Shown: in pieces, positions 1 through 9,977 of the stretch | Numbering within the stretch: position 1 is the first letter of the stretch | How the letters are laid out: each line of letters opens with the position of its first letter | NCBI GenBank assembly: GCA_964593795.1 | Contig: CAZQJC010000095.1 | Coordinates: 1-64,000 of the forward strand | From: JAHFDS01 sp964593795 | GTDB taxonomy: Bacteria; Myxococcota_A; Polyangia; JAHFDS01 | Direction: 5' to 3' | DNA length: 64,000 bases | Notes under the pieces: generated by a model | The model's input: only the letters and a program-made list of their open reading frames with translations | What the model was told of the DNA's origin: nothing | Databases searched by the model: none | Made by a program: the position numbers and the translations under genes

Positions 1-4
1 CCCG

Positions 5-268
5 CTAGTGCCGCTCGTCAATAGTGTGACCGTATTCGGTTCGGGGCGAAGACCCGCGCCCGTCGTGCACGCGGCACTCGCGAGCGCGGAGCGCGAGCAA
101 ACGAGATACCTAGTGCTGCCCGTGACCCAGCAGAATCCAGCGGGGCCGACGAGCGGCACTAGGTGTTTGTCTTGCGCCCGCTCCGCGGGCGCGAGTTCTG
201 CTTTCTCCTGGCAAGCCGAGGAGCGCGTCATGCTCGAATGCCGTATAAGTTCTGACGGGCAGCACTAG
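5..268. repeat. Two interleaved inverted-repeat pairs
   Basis: Two perfect inverted repeats overlap at the left edge. Pair A is CTAGTGCCGCTCGTC at 5-19 with its reverse complement at 148-162. Pair B is CTAGTGCTGCCCGT at 110-123 with its reverse complement at 255-268. The arms share the consensus CTAGTGCYGCYCGT, and the two units have nearly equal span (158 and 159 bp), so B looks like a shifted copy of A. A GC-rich hairpin lies at about 174-192. No transposase is present, and a short open frame over 8-268 resembles nothing I recognise. This may be the end of a small non-autonomous element or a structured regulatory region; its left limit may lie outside the window. Confidence 0.6.
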
Positions 269-1140
269 TGTCAGGAAACGGCGACGCCACGCGGCTCGAG
301 GGCCGCCGCATCATCGTCACCGGCGCGAGCACCGGCATCGGCAAGGTCACCGCGCGCGAGCTCGCGCGCCTGGGCGCCGACGTCACGCTCGTGTGCCGCG
401 ACGCGGGGCGCGGGGCGGCCGCGCGGGACGAGATCGAGCAGGCCACCGGCAGGCGCCCCGATCTCGTGCTCGGGGATCTCTCGCTCCTCGCGGGGGTCCG
501 CGGCGTCGCCGCAGAGATCCGGCGGCGTTATCCGGTGCTCCACGTGCTCGTGAACAACGCGGGCCTCATCGTGGGCGACTTCGAGAAGACCTCCGAGGGC
601 CTCGAACGCACCTTCGCGACGAACCACATGGCGTACTTCCTCCTGTCGACGCTGCTCCTCGACCTGCTCGAGAAGGGCGCGCCGGCGCGCATCGTCTCGG
701 TCGCCTCGGGCGCGCACCACCTCGTGCGCGGTCGGCTCGACTTCGACGACCTCCAGGCCGAGAAGGGCTACGCGAGCATGCGCGCCTACAGCCGCTCGAA
801 GCTCTGCAACATCCTCTTCACGCGCGCGCTCGCCCGCCGCGTCGAGGGTCGAGGCGTGGTCGCGAACTGCGTGCACCCCGGCGCGATCGCCTCGAACTTC
901 GGGCAGAGCGGTACGAGGTTCTTCGCGTTCATCGCGCGGCTCGGTCGTCCGTTCCTCCTGTCGGTGGACTCTGGTGCCCGCACGCAGATCTGGGCCGCCA
1001 GCGCGCCGGAGGCGGGCGAGCACAACGGTGCGTATTTCTACAAGCGCAAGACCGCGAAGACGTCCCGCGCCGCGCGCAACGAGGAGGACCAGGAGCGGCT
1101 CTGGAAGTTGAGCGAGGAGCTCGCCGCGAGCCTTCCCTGA
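268..1140 (+). CDS. Short-chain dehydrogenase/reductase (retinol-dehydrogenase-like)
   Basis: This is a classical-type SDR of 290 aa, an NAD(P)-dependent cytoplasmic oxidoreductase. Visible motifs are the glycine-rich cofactor loop TGASTGIG (residues 18-25), the NNAG motif near residue 95, the catalytic Ser in VSVASGAH, and the YSRSK Tyr/Lys pair near residue 174. The extended C-terminal part resembles the retinol dehydrogenase/WW-domain oxidoreductase branch, but the substrate cannot be read from sequence. The start is GTG at 268, directly inside the end of the inverted-repeat arm; no strong Shine-Dalgarno sequence is visible, so the start is tentative. The gene stands alone, followed after 35 bp by a lipoprotein/kinase pair. 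Confidence 0.88.
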   Translation: MSGNGDATRLEGRRIIVTGASTGIGKVTARELARLGADVTLVCRDAGRGAAARDEIEQATGRRPDLVLGDLSLLAGVRGVAAEIRRRYPVLHVLVNNAGLIVGDFEKTSEGLERTFATNHMAYFLLSTLLLDLLEKGAPARIVSVASGAHHLVRGRLDFDDLQAEKGYASMRAYSRSKLCNILFTRALARRVEGRGVVANCVHPGAIASNFGQSGTRFFAFIARLGRPFLLSVDSGARTQIWAASAPEAGEHNGAYFYKRKTAKTSRAARNEEDQERLWKLSEELAASLP

Positions 1141-1175
1141 TCCGTCCCGGGAGGCGAAGCCGCAGCGAAGACGCT

Positions 1176-2086
1176 ATGATGGAGCTCGTGTCGCGGAAGA
1201 CCGCCCTGGCCGTCGCCGTCCTCTGTGGGACGCCCGAGGCGGCATGGTCGCAGCCCGCGGACGCCGGCCCGCTCGTCGAGGAGGGCAAGCGCCTCGCCAA
1301 GGCCGGGCAGCTCGCCGAGGCGCTCGATCGCTTCCAGCGCGCGCGCCGCGCCGCGCCGAGCGCCGACCACGACTGCCTGCTGGCGCTGGCCTACCGGCGC
1401 CTCGATCGGTTTGGCGAGGCCTATCGCTTCATCGACGAGGCCGCGCGCGACGGCGGCACGCCCCCTCGCTGGTGCGGCGACGATCTGCGCCGCGAGGTCG
1501 AGGGGGCGCTCCGGGCGGGCACCTTCGCGCCCGTCGAGCTCGGCATCTCACCCGCCGGCGCGCTCGTGACCGTGTCTGCTTTTGCAGACGAGGATCCGGT
1601 CAAGGTGGGCCCAGGGCCGCGGACGCTGTGGGTGCCGCTCGGCGTGTGGGAGCTGACGGCCAGCGCGGACGGCCATCGCGCGGAGCGCGTGACGCTCAAG
1701 GTGCAGACCACCGCGCCGCAGCCGGTCCGCATCGCGCTCGAGCGCGAGGGGGCGGCCCCTGCCGCGCTCCCCGCCCTGCGCCCGCCGCCCGCCGTCGATC
1801 CCGCGCGCGACTCGAGCGCTTCGCTCGACCTCTGGCCCTGGGTCGCGCTCGGCGGCGGTGCGGCCTCCACGCTGGCGGGGGTGTTCTTCCACACGCAGGC
1901 GGCCAGCACGCGCAGCGACGCCGAGCGGCTGCCTCCCGGCATGGACTTCAACGATCGCGCGAGCACGTTCGACAAGCAGCGCGTCGGCGCCATCGCCGGC
2001 TACACGGTGGGCGCCGCGGCCATCGCGCTCGGACTGTGGCTCCTTCTTCGCGATCGGCCCGCGCACAGCGGGGCCACCGCGGCGCG

Positions 2087-2090
<4 letters not shown>
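1176..2090 (+). CDS. Secreted PEGA/TPR-like membrane protein paired with kinase
   Basis: This 304-aa protein has an N-terminal signal-like segment, then a TPR-like helical region (about residues 30-90: EEGKRLAKAGQLAEALDRF). A beta-rich PEGA-like segment follows at about 115-190 (GPRTLWVPLGVWELTASADG), then two hydrophobic segments near residues 215 and 270. PEGA domains are common on the surface of kinase-associated proteins in Myxococcota. The stop overlaps the start of the downstream Ser/Thr kinase in an ATGA arrangement, so the two are translationally coupled and probably work together. Start choice is uncertain: ATG 1176, ATG 1179 or GTG 1188 are all in frame. Substrate or ligand is unknown. 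Confidence 0.7.
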
Positions 2091-3574
<1,484 letters not shown>

Positions 3575-3614
3575 CGGATGCGTTCGCGCCGCGCTCGCCG
3601 CAGCGACGGGGGCG

Positions 3615-4118
3615 TCAGTGGCAGGCCGGCTCGCCGGGAAACTGCGCCGCGAGGGCGTTGAGCTGGAGCATGCAGGCGAACACCAGCCCCGATCGTGCGG
3701 GGCCGCTCGTCGCGAGGCACGACTCGTTCGCCATCGCGCAGAGCTGATCGCCGGGGTTCACGGCCGCGCAGCACGCCACCGCGGCCGCACACACGCCGCA
3801 GTCCATCGCGCCGCTCCCGCCGAAGCCGCCGAGTCCCCCGGGGAACCCGCCGGGGAAGCCGCCCGGGAAGCCGGGGATGCCGCCGCCACCGAATCCTCCC
3901 GGCAGGCCGCCGCTGCCGCCCGACGAGCCCGCCGCCCCGCCGCCGCGGCCGCTCGAGCCACCGCTCTCGCCGCCTGCGCCCGCGCCCATCCCGCCGCCGC
4001 TGCCGCTCTCGCCTCCGGTCCCGCCTCCGCTCGCGCCGCCGTTCGTTCCCTTCGGCTCGGGGCTCGACAGGCACGAGAGCGAGAGCGAGAGCGCGATCAG
4101 GGTGACGAGGCGCTGCAC
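3615..4118 (-). CDS. Gly-rich, Cys-containing lipoprotein
   Basis: This 167-aa protein starts MQRLVTLIALSLSLSC, a lipoprotein signal with the lipidated Cys at about residue 16. A Gly/Ser low-complexity stretch follows (about residues 24-100, with PGGFPGG repeats), then a C-terminal domain with several cysteines (CGVC, ACCA, SCLA, FACML). The architecture mirrors the lipoprotein at 5720-6403, where the Cys domain comes first and the Gly-rich part last. Lipoproteins of this type are frequent in Myxococcota and have no established function. The gene is convergent with the kinase gene. Confidence 0.62.
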   Translation of the reverse strand: MQRLVTLIALSLSLSCLSSPEPKGTNGGASGGGTGGESGSGGGMGAGAGGESGGSSGRGGGAAGSSGGSGGLPGGFGGGGIPGFPGGFPGGFPGGLGGFGGSGAMDCGVCAAAVACCAAVNPGDQLCAMANESCLATSGPARSGLVFACMLQLNALAAQFPGEPACH

Positions 4119-4127
4119 GAGCGCAGT

Positions 4128-5540
4128 CTAGCGCAAGCCGCTCGGAACCGGATCGGGTGTGCGCGCCGCCACGCCCGGTCGCGGCACGCGCACCCACTCT
4201 CCCGATCGCGGGATCCCGCGCGCCACCGCGCGCCACGAGCGGCCGCGGTCGGTGGACACCTCGTAGCCGTCGAAGGCGACGGGCACCGTCACGAACTCGG
4301 GGTGGAAGGCGGTGCGATTGCCGACCGCGAAGTGGAGGTGGAAATTGCCGGCCCCTGCGCCCGTATCACCGACGCGCCCCACCAGGCGCCCCGCCATCAC
4401 CTCGGGGAGATCGGGCGGGTGGAGCTGCGCCGAGAAGGCGCCGGCGACCGAGCGCCGCTCGAGGTGCATGTACGAGACGAACTCCTCGTCGCCCGCGCGG
4501 ATCATGATGTGGTTCGCGTCCGGGCCGCCGTCCCGGGCGGCGTCCTCGACGAACACGAGGCGCCCCGGCGTCGCCGCGAGCACCGCGCGACCGCGCGAGC
4601 GCGCCGCGTCCTCGGCGAGCACGAAGTCCCAGCAGAACGAGGCGAAGCCGTTGTGTGAGCCACCGCGCACGTCCGGGCCCTGACCGACGAGCCACGCCTC
4701 GCCGGCGGGGAACGGCAGGCGGAGCGGCACCTCGAGCGCGGGCAGCGGGATGTGCGCGGCGTCGGCCTCTCCATCCCGGTCCGGGCTCGCCGGGACGAGC
4801 GTGGCGGCACCGTCGAGCCTCACGACGCCGGGCGCTCCCTCGTCGAAGGTCAGCGCCGCCAGGAGCCCGGCCTCGCGGCCCGTCGGCGGGCCCGCCGCGA
4901 GCGCCATCACCTCGTCCGCCGCGAGCGCGCGCGAGAGGACCACGACGTCGTCGACGAGCCCGTAGTGCTGCCCGGCGTACCCGCTGCGATCGGCCGGCCG
5001 CCCGTCGGTCCGTCGGCCGAGGCGCAGCGTCCCGTGGACGCGGGCCGCCCGCGTGATCGTCAGCGTGCCCTCGACCTCGCCGTCCACGTGGACCGTGAGC
5101 ACGGCGCCCCGCTTCACCACGGCGAGGTGGCGCCACCTGCTCGGCTCGAGGGGCTCGCGCGGCGCGAACACGAGGCGCGCCTCGCCGAGCTCCACGTAGA
5201 GCACGGCCGCGCCGTCGCGCTTGAAGCCGCCCCGTCCCCAGCGGTAGTCCGCGAGGCCCATCGCGAAGCGACCGTCTCCGTTCTCCGCCACGATCGGCCC
5301 CGCGTAGGCGTGCGGGTACTGCAGCAGGAACCGGGCGCCGATGGTGAAATCGCCCTCGACGAGCGCGTCGAGCGGCACCTCGGTGTCGGCGAGGCCGCCA
5401 TAGCCGAGGGCGAGCGCGCGCGTCGTGGTCGGCGGCTCCGTGGTCGGCCCCTTCGCAGGTGCCGTCGCGCAGGCCGACACGAGGAGCATCAAGGGCAGCC
5501 AGCGCACCCCATGAGTGTAGTGCCCCCTGAGACGTCCCAT
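4128..5540 (-). CDS. LamG-like domain plus M23-type peptidase lipoprotein
   Basis: This 470-aa secreted protein has a signal sequence with lipobox LVSAC (Cys near residue 24). Residues about 45-235 form a concanavalin/LamG-like jelly roll (VDGEVEGTLTITRA, LVDDVVVLSRALAADEV). The C-terminal part (about 275-440) resembles M23/LytM metallopeptidases: HNGFASFCWDF supplies the first His/Asp pair, then SYMHL, and NFHLHFAV gives the HxH zinc motif. It could act on peptidoglycan or another envelope polymer, with the LamG part as a glycan-binding module; substrate is unknown. An alternative GTG start at 5507 gives a shorter signal peptide. Confidence 0.75.
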   Translation of the reverse strand: MGRLRGHYTHGVRWLPLMLLVSACATAPAKGPTTEPPTTTRALALGYGGLADTEVPLDALVEGDFTIGARFLLQYPHAYAGPIVAENGDGRFAMGLADYRWGRGGFKRDGAAVLYVELGEARLVFAPREPLEPSRWRHLAVVKRGAVLTVHVDGEVEGTLTITRAARVHGTLRLGRRTDGRPADRSGYAGQHYGLVDDVVVLSRALAADEVMALAAGPPTGREAGLLAALTFDEGAPGVVRLDGAATLVPASPDRDGEADAAHIPLPALEVPLRLPFPAGEAWLVGQGPDVRGGSHNGFASFCWDFVLAEDAARSRGRAVLAATPGRLVFVEDAARDGGPDANHIMIRAGDEEFVSYMHLERRSVAGAFSAQLHPPDLPEVMAGRLVGRVGDTGAGAGNFHLHFAVGNRTAFHPEFVTVPVAFDGYEVSTDRGRSWRAVARGIPRSGEWVRVPRPGVAARTPDPVPSGLR

Positions 5541-5719
5541 GGGGCATGTGGCGCCGCGCGTTCCGCCCTCCGTTCCAGCAGAGGTGGAAGATCCGTCAAA
5601 ACAGAGCCTTGCGAGACGCGCCTCCAGGGCCAGGTCCTGGTCCGTCGCTTGCTCTACCCGGCTGCGAAGGTCGCTGGGCCCGGACGGACAGCGGAAACCA
5701 ACGTCTCAAGGAGGCTTTC

Positions 5720-6403
5720 ATGAAGGCGCAGATTTCGTTCGGGGTCCTGTTCGCGTCGCTCGCGCTCGGTTGCGGCGGCGATCGGGCCGTGGATCCGACG
5801 AACACCGATCCGACGGTCGCGAAGCAGAACTACGAGACCACCATCCGCGAGTGCCGTGATCAGGCGCAGACCTGCGCGCAGGCCTGCAACGATCTGCAGT
5901 GCCTCCAGGCCTGCGGCGAGACGCTGATGACCTGCATCCAGGGCGCCCAGCCGCCACAGGTGCCCGGGCTCGACGGCGCCATCATGTGCCTCGAGGACGT
6001 CGGGACGTGCGCGCAGGGCTGCGCGACCGCGCCGCAGAACCAGGCGATCAACTGCGTCGTCGGCTGCGTGAACAACCTCCTTGGCTGCCTCCCCATCCCG
6101 GGCGGGCTCTCCCCGTTCCCGCTCCCGGGCTCGGGCGGCGCTGGCGGTCTCGGCGGCGGCTTCCCCTGGCCGGGTGGCGGCTCGGGTGGTCTCGGCGGCG
6201 GCTTCCCCGGCGGCGGCTTCCCCGGCGGTGGCACCGGCGGTCTCGGTGGCGGCTTCCCGTGGCCGGGCAGCGGCGGCGCGGGCGGTCTCGGTGGCGGCTT
6301 CCCGTGGCCGGGCGGCGGCACCGGTGGTCTCGGTGGCGGCGGCTTCCCGCCCATCCCGTGCCCCCCTCCGGGCACGCTGCCCTTCCCGATTCCCGGCTGC
6401 TAG
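5720..6403 (+). CDS. Cys-rich/Gly-rich lipoprotein with GGLGGGFPWPG repeats
   Basis: This 227-aa lipoprotein starts MKAQISFGVLFASLALGC with a clear lipobox. Residues 35-130 contain about 14 cysteines in paired spacings (CRDQAQTCAQAC, CIQG, CVVGC). The C-terminal half is built from repeats of a GGLGGGFPWPG-like unit and ends in a cysteine. The start ATG 5720 is supported by the ribosome-binding site AAGGAGG at 5708-5714. A strong intrinsic terminator follows at 6446-6482, so the gene is probably a single transcription unit. Function is unknown; the repeats suggest a flexible or self-associating surface protein. Confidence 0.72.
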   Translation: MKAQISFGVLFASLALGCGGDRAVDPTNTDPTVAKQNYETTIRECRDQAQTCAQACNDLQCLQACGETLMTCIQGAQPPQVPGLDGAIMCLEDVGTCAQGCATAPQNQAINCVVGCVNNLLGCLPIPGGLSPFPLPGSGGAGGLGGGFPWPGGGSGGLGGGFPGGGFPGGGTGGLGGGFPWPGSGGAGGLGGGFPWPGGGTGGLGGGGFPPIPCPPPGTLPFPIPGC

Positions 6404-6445
6404 GGACGGAGTGCCCGCGACGTAGCGGGCCCGGTTGACCTTCGA

Positions 6446-6482
6446 GGGGCGCGGCGATGTTGCCGCGCCCCTTTTCTTTTTT
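6446..6482 (+). terminator. Intrinsic terminator
   Basis: A perfect 10-bp stem, GGGGCGCGGC (6446-6455) with GCCGCGCCCC (6462-6471), has a 6-nt loop and is followed directly by TTTTCTTTTTT. This is the clearest Rho-independent terminator in the window and closes the Gly-rich lipoprotein transcript before the convergent phosphoesterase gene. Confidence 0.92.
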
Positions 6483-6502
6483 CGCGAAGCCCGACCGCAG
6501 GA

Positions 6503-7513
6503 TCAGAGCGGAAAATCGCGGCGGATCGCGTCGAGGTCGTAGCGGAAGAACCCGCGATAGTAGCGCCGGAACCAGCCCGCCATGTCGGGCAGCGGCTCGC
6601 CGCTCACGAGCGCGCGGTACGGCTCGTCGGCGATGGCGCGTCCGCTCAGCCAGTCGCGCACGACCGGCTCGCCGTCCTCGATGAGGCAGATCGTCGACTG
6701 GTCGAGCGCCCACGATCCCGCGTTCGCGTACCGGTGCCGTCCGACCTCCACGACGCCGGGCGCGTGCGAGTGACCGAGCACCACCGTGCGCCACGGGGAG
6801 TCGTCCCCGGTCAGGTAGGCCGCCGCGCACTCGAAGATGCAGGACAGGTCACCCCACTGTCCTCGTGCCCAGAAGTTGTCCACGCGCCGCCAGTGCTCGT
6901 AGCGCTCCGGCCGGCCGAGGGCGCGGCGCGCCAGCCCCTCGAAGCGTAGCGCCTGCGTGTAGAAGAAGAACAACCGGTGCACGATCGCGTTGAGGGGGTT
7001 GTCGTGATCGCGATACGGCTGCCGGATGCGCCGGCCGAAGCGCGTCTCGAGCCACGTGTGCACGTGCACCATCCAGGGCTCGCCCCCACGCCCCCAGTTG
7101 AGATCGAACTGGTGACCGTGCGCGATGCACAGCTCGTCGCCCACCGCCACGGCGTGCACGAAGCGCGCGTCGGGCAGCGTGTGCAGGAGCGGCGCGGGAT
7201 CCTCGTGGTTGCCGAGCACGTAGAGCATCGGGCGCTCGGTGGCCAGCCTTCGCAGGGCGTCCAGCACCCGGGGATGCGCCACTTCGATCCGCGCCTCGGA
7301 GCTGGCCTGCAGGTGGTCCACCGCGTCGCCGTTGACGACCACCACGTCGGCACGCGGCACCTCCTCGGCCAGCATGGCGAGGAAGGCCTCGTCCTTTCCG
7401 CCGAAGAGGTCGCTCGGCCCGCCGTCGCCGACGTGCAGGTCGGACAGCACGAGGACGCGGGTCCTCCGCGGGAGCCAGACATCCGGGTGCGCGAGCACGC
7501 AGTCGCTTACCAC
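6503..7513 (-). CDS. Calcineurin-like metallophosphoesterase
   Basis: This is a 336-aa cytoplasmic phosphoesterase of the calcineurin/PP1 fold. All di-metal motifs are present in order: SDLHVGD (near residue 24), NGDAVD (near 60), GNHE (near 101), HGHQFD (near 131) and GHSHAP (near 247). The spacing resembles UDP-2,3-diacylglucosamine hydrolase-like and Ser/Thr phosphatase-like families, but the long C-terminal region is not diagnostic. The start is GTG 7513, and the divergent BolA-family gene starts only 32 bp away, so the two must share a very compact promoter region. Substrate unknown. Confidence 0.87.
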   Translation of the reverse strand: MVSDCVLAHPDVWLPRRTRVLVLSDLHVGDGGPSDLFGGKDEAFLAMLAEEVPRADVVVVNGDAVDHLQASSEARIEVAHPRVLDALRRLATERPMLYVLGNHEDPAPLLHTLPDARFVHAVAVGDELCIAHGHQFDLNWGRGGEPWMVHVHTWLETRFGRRIRQPYRDHDNPLNAIVHRLFFFYTQALRFEGLARRALGRPERYEHWRRVDNFWARGQWGDLSCIFECAAAYLTGDDSPWRTVVLGHSHAPGVVEVGRHRYANAGSWALDQSTICLIEDGEPVVRDWLSGRAIADEPYRALVSGEPLPDMAGWFRRYYRGFFRYDLDAIRRDFPL

Positions 7514-7545
7514 AAGGGCGTGACGTCGCCCAGCGGGCGGGCTAT

Positions 7546-7818
7546 ATGGGCCGGATGCACGGTCACGGATCCGCTCCCGCTCCCGAGGTGATCGCCCAGC
7601 TCCGCGCCGCCATCGTCGCGGCCATCCCCGACGCAGACGCGCAGGTCTCGGGCGGCGGCGGCCACTACACCCTCGTCGTCACGTCCACGGCGTTCGCCGG
7701 CAAGTCGATGCTCGACAGCCAGCGGCTCGTCTACGGCGCCATCGCGCACCTCATGCGTGGCGACGACGCCCCGGTGCACGCCGTCGACAGCCTGCGTACG
7801 CTCGTGCCGGGGCGATGA
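7546..7818 (+). CDS. BolA/IbaG-family protein
   Basis: This 90-aa protein shows the BolA fold pattern: an alpha helix (VIAQLRAAIVAAIPDADAQV), a glycine-rich turn (SGGGGHYTLVVTS), a central HTH-like element (FAGKSMLDSQRLVYGAI) and a C-terminal VHAVDSLRT strand. The short form with a single conserved His resembles the IbaG/YrbA branch, which works with monothiol glutaredoxins in iron-sulfur handling. It is coupled to the following aminotransferase gene by an ATGA overlap. In-frame ATG codons at 7546 and 7555 are both possible starts. A second, BolA-type paralogue lies at 47273-47593. Confidence 0.85.
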   Translation: MGRMHGHGSAPAPEVIAQLRAAIVAAIPDADAQVSGGGGHYTLVVTSTAFAGKSMLDSQRLVYGAIAHLMRGDDAPVHAVDSLRTLVPGR

Positions 7819-8993
7819 CCGGGGGCGTGCGACCGGCCGCCGCGTCGCGCGTGATCACCGCGCCCTCCGTCTTCGCGGAGATGAGCGCGCTCGCGGTCCA
7901 GCACGGTGCCGTCAACCTCGGGCAGGGCTTCCCGGACTTCCCGGGGCCGGAGTTCGTCAAGGCGGCGGCCATCGAGGCGATCGGCGCCGACCACAACCAG
8001 TACGCGCGCATGGCCGGCCTGCCGGCGCTCGTGTCCGTCATCGCAGACAACGCCAGCCGTCATCACGGACGGCCGGTCGATCCGATGGACGAAGTCACGG
8101 TCTTCTCGGGCGCGACCGAGGCGCTCTTCTGCAGCATCCTCGCGCTCTGCGACGCGGGCGACGAGGTCGTGCTGCTCGAGCCGTTCTACGACAGCTACCT
8201 CGCCGCCGTGCGCCTCGCGGGTGCCGTCCCGCGCGTGGTGACGCTGCACGCCGACCGGGGCTTCCGCTTCGATCGGCAGGAGCTGCGCGCCGCGTTCGGG
8301 CCGCGCACGCGCCTCGTCCTCGTCAACACGCCGCACAACCCGAGCGGCCGCGTGCTCGACGACGAGGAGCTCGCGCTCCTGGCCGAGGAGGCCCGCCGAA
8401 CGGGAGCGTACGTCATCGCGGACGAGGTCTACGAGCACATCGCGTTCGAGCGGCCGCACCGCTCGATCGCCACGCTTCCGGGTCTCGCCGAGCGCACCGT
8501 CACCATCTCCTCGAGCGGCAAGACATTCTCCCTGACCGGCTGGAAGATCGGCTGGGCCGTCGCGCCGCCCGAGCTCTCGAGCGCGCTCCGCGGCGTGCAC
8601 CAGTTCGTGACGTTCGCGACCGCGACACCGCTCCAGCACGCGATCGCCGCCGCCCTGTCCGCGCCGCGCGACTACTACGATGGGCTCGTGGCCGACTACC
8701 GGATCCGGCGCGACAGGCTCAGCGCGACGCTCGAGGCGGCCGGGCTCCGTCCATTTCCAGCGGAGGGCACGTACTTCCTGCTCGGCGACGCGCGCGCGCT
8801 GGGCTGGGACGACGACGTCGCCTTCTGCCGCTTCCTCGTCGAGCACGCGGGCGTCGCGGCGATCCCGATGACCGCGTTCTACGAGCACCGGGCGCGCGGC
8901 GCCGGCCTGGTCCGGTTCGCCTTCTGCAAGGCGGACGCGACCCTGGCCGAGGCTGACCGCCGCCTGCGCGGTCGCTCCCTGGCACGTCCGTAG
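7815..8993 (+). CDS. PLP-dependent class I/II aminotransferase
   Basis: This 392-aa fold-type I aminotransferase resembles the kynurenine--oxoglutarate/methionine aminotransferase (YbdL/KAT) group. Motifs are NLGQGFPDFP near the N-terminus, NTPHNPSG near residue 174, DEVYEHI near 207 (PLP-binding Asp and Tyr), SSSGKTFSLTGWKIGW near 235 with the Schiff-base Lys, and a C-terminal Arg for substrate carboxylate (LVRFAFCK). It begins at ATG 7815 inside the stop of the BolA-family gene. It probably transaminates methionine, aromatic amino acids or glutamine-type substrates; the exact amino acid is not resolved. Confidence 0.9.
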   Translation: MTGGVRPAAASRVITAPSVFAEMSALAVQHGAVNLGQGFPDFPGPEFVKAAAIEAIGADHNQYARMAGLPALVSVIADNASRHHGRPVDPMDEVTVFSGATEALFCSILALCDAGDEVVLLEPFYDSYLAAVRLAGAVPRVVTLHADRGFRFDRQELRAAFGPRTRLVLVNTPHNPSGRVLDDEELALLAEEARRTGAYVIADEVYEHIAFERPHRSIATLPGLAERTVTISSSGKTFSLTGWKIGWAVAPPELSSALRGVHQFVTFATATPLQHAIAAALSAPRDYYDGLVADYRIRRDRLSATLEAAGLRPFPAEGTYFLLGDARALGWDDDVAFCRFLVEHAGVAAIPMTAFYEHRARGAGLVRFAFCKADATLAEADRRLRGRSLARP

Positions 8994-9189
8994 TCCCACC
9001 CCGGCGCACGCCCGCGCCTCCGCCACCACCCGGTCCCGGGACCGCAAACCCCACGGCCGGGGCCCGCGGCTCCGCTCCGCCACCCCACATCCACGCAGAA
9101 CCCGTTGATCTCACGGCCTTCGTACCCCTCGGGCTCCAGGCTGTCACGAGCACCGGGCTTGCATCTCCACCAGGGCACCAGGGGAACCC

Positions 9190-9969
9190 ATGCGCCACCA
9201 AGAAGATCCGTTCATCGCCGCAGCCCAGAAGGACCCAGGCCTCTCGTCCGAGCGCGTCGAGCGCCCGGCCGCGACGGGCACCACCGAGCGCCAGCGGACG
9301 CCGAACCCGCAGCTCGGTGCCCGCAACGAGTCGTCGGTGCTGTTCAAGCTCACGGACATCCAGGCCGCGAGCGCGGCATCTCCGGCCGACGACCTGCCGA
9401 TCCACGTCGACCCACCGGTCCAGGGTCGGCAGCCTCGCCCGACGGGCTTCATCGAGCTCGGGCACTTCGAGGCGCCGCAGTCGCTGGCGACCGTCATCCC
9501 GATGGGCCTGCTCCAGCCACGCGGCACGACGACGTACATCCCGCGCTGGGTGTGGGGCCTGGCGGCCGGCGGCGCCGCGCTCCTCATCGCGGTCGTCGGA
9601 ATGACCCTCTACCTCGTGCGCTCGCCGGGCTCCTCCGCGTCCGAGGTGGCCGTCGCCGAACCCGTCGCCGAGCCCGCGAGCGCCGCCGGGCCTGCGAGGC
9701 CCGTGGCCGCCGCGCCCGTGGCCCCGGCGGCGCCGGTCAAGCTCGTGGCCGCGGCGCCCTCGAAGCCGGCGGCGGCGTCGAGCACCGCGCCGGTCGCGCG
9801 TGCTCGCGCGAAGGCGGCGCACCACGCCGGCAAGCGCTCCGCTCGTCGCGTGGCCCGGTCGTCGTCGAAGTCCTCGCTGCCCACGAGCGCCGACGTCCCG
9901 GCTCCGCGCGCCAAGGCGAGCGGCAGGGACGAGCTCGACAAGATCCTCGGCGGCTCCGTCGCGCACTGA
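9190..9969 (+). CDS. Single-pass membrane protein, Ala/Lys-rich tail
   Basis: This 259-aa protein is not assigned to a family with confidence. The N-terminal 120 residues are hydrophilic and contain NESSVLFKLTDIQA (about 46-59), a phrase I associate with linker segments of myxobacterial AgmX/GltJ-like envelope proteins; this is recall, not a search. A single transmembrane helix lies at about 120-142 (VWGLAAGGAALLIAVVG), followed by an Ala/Pro-rich and Arg/Lys-rich periplasmic tail ending GRDELDKILGG. The start ATG 9190 has an AGGGGAA-type Shine-Dalgarno. The stop is followed after 8 nt by the first copy of a dispersed structured repeat. Confidence 0.6.
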   Translation: MRHQEDPFIAAAQKDPGLSSERVERPAATGTTERQRTPNPQLGARNESSVLFKLTDIQAASAASPADDLPIHVDPPVQGRQPRPTGFIELGHFEAPQSLATVIPMGLLQPRGTTTYIPRWVWGLAAGGAALLIAVVGMTLYLVRSPGSSASEVAVAEPVAEPASAAGPARPVAAAPVAPAAPVKLVAAAPSKPAAASSTAPVARARAKAAHHAGKRSARRVARSSSKSSLPTSADVPAPRAKASGRDELDKILGGSVAH

Positions 9970-9977
9970 GCTCCGAT

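Noticed and set aside
8..268. 86-codon plus-strand frame at the left edge
   Set aside because: Spans the inverted repeats, has weak third-position bias and no resemblance to a protein family.
5..268. Integron attC sites
   Set aside because: Inverted repeats and spacing were considered, but no GTTRRRY/RYYYAAC core sites are seen and no integrase is present.
271..1023. Long antisense open frame opposite the SDR gene
   Set aside because: High GC with few stop codons gives long shadows on the opposite strand; the peptide is Arg/Glu-rich without any motif, while the plus strand has all SDR motifs.
7731..9083. 450-codon minus-strand frame opposite the aminotransferase gene
   Set aside because: Shadow frame: no motifs, composition dominated by Arg, Glu and Ala; the plus-strand gene is unambiguous.
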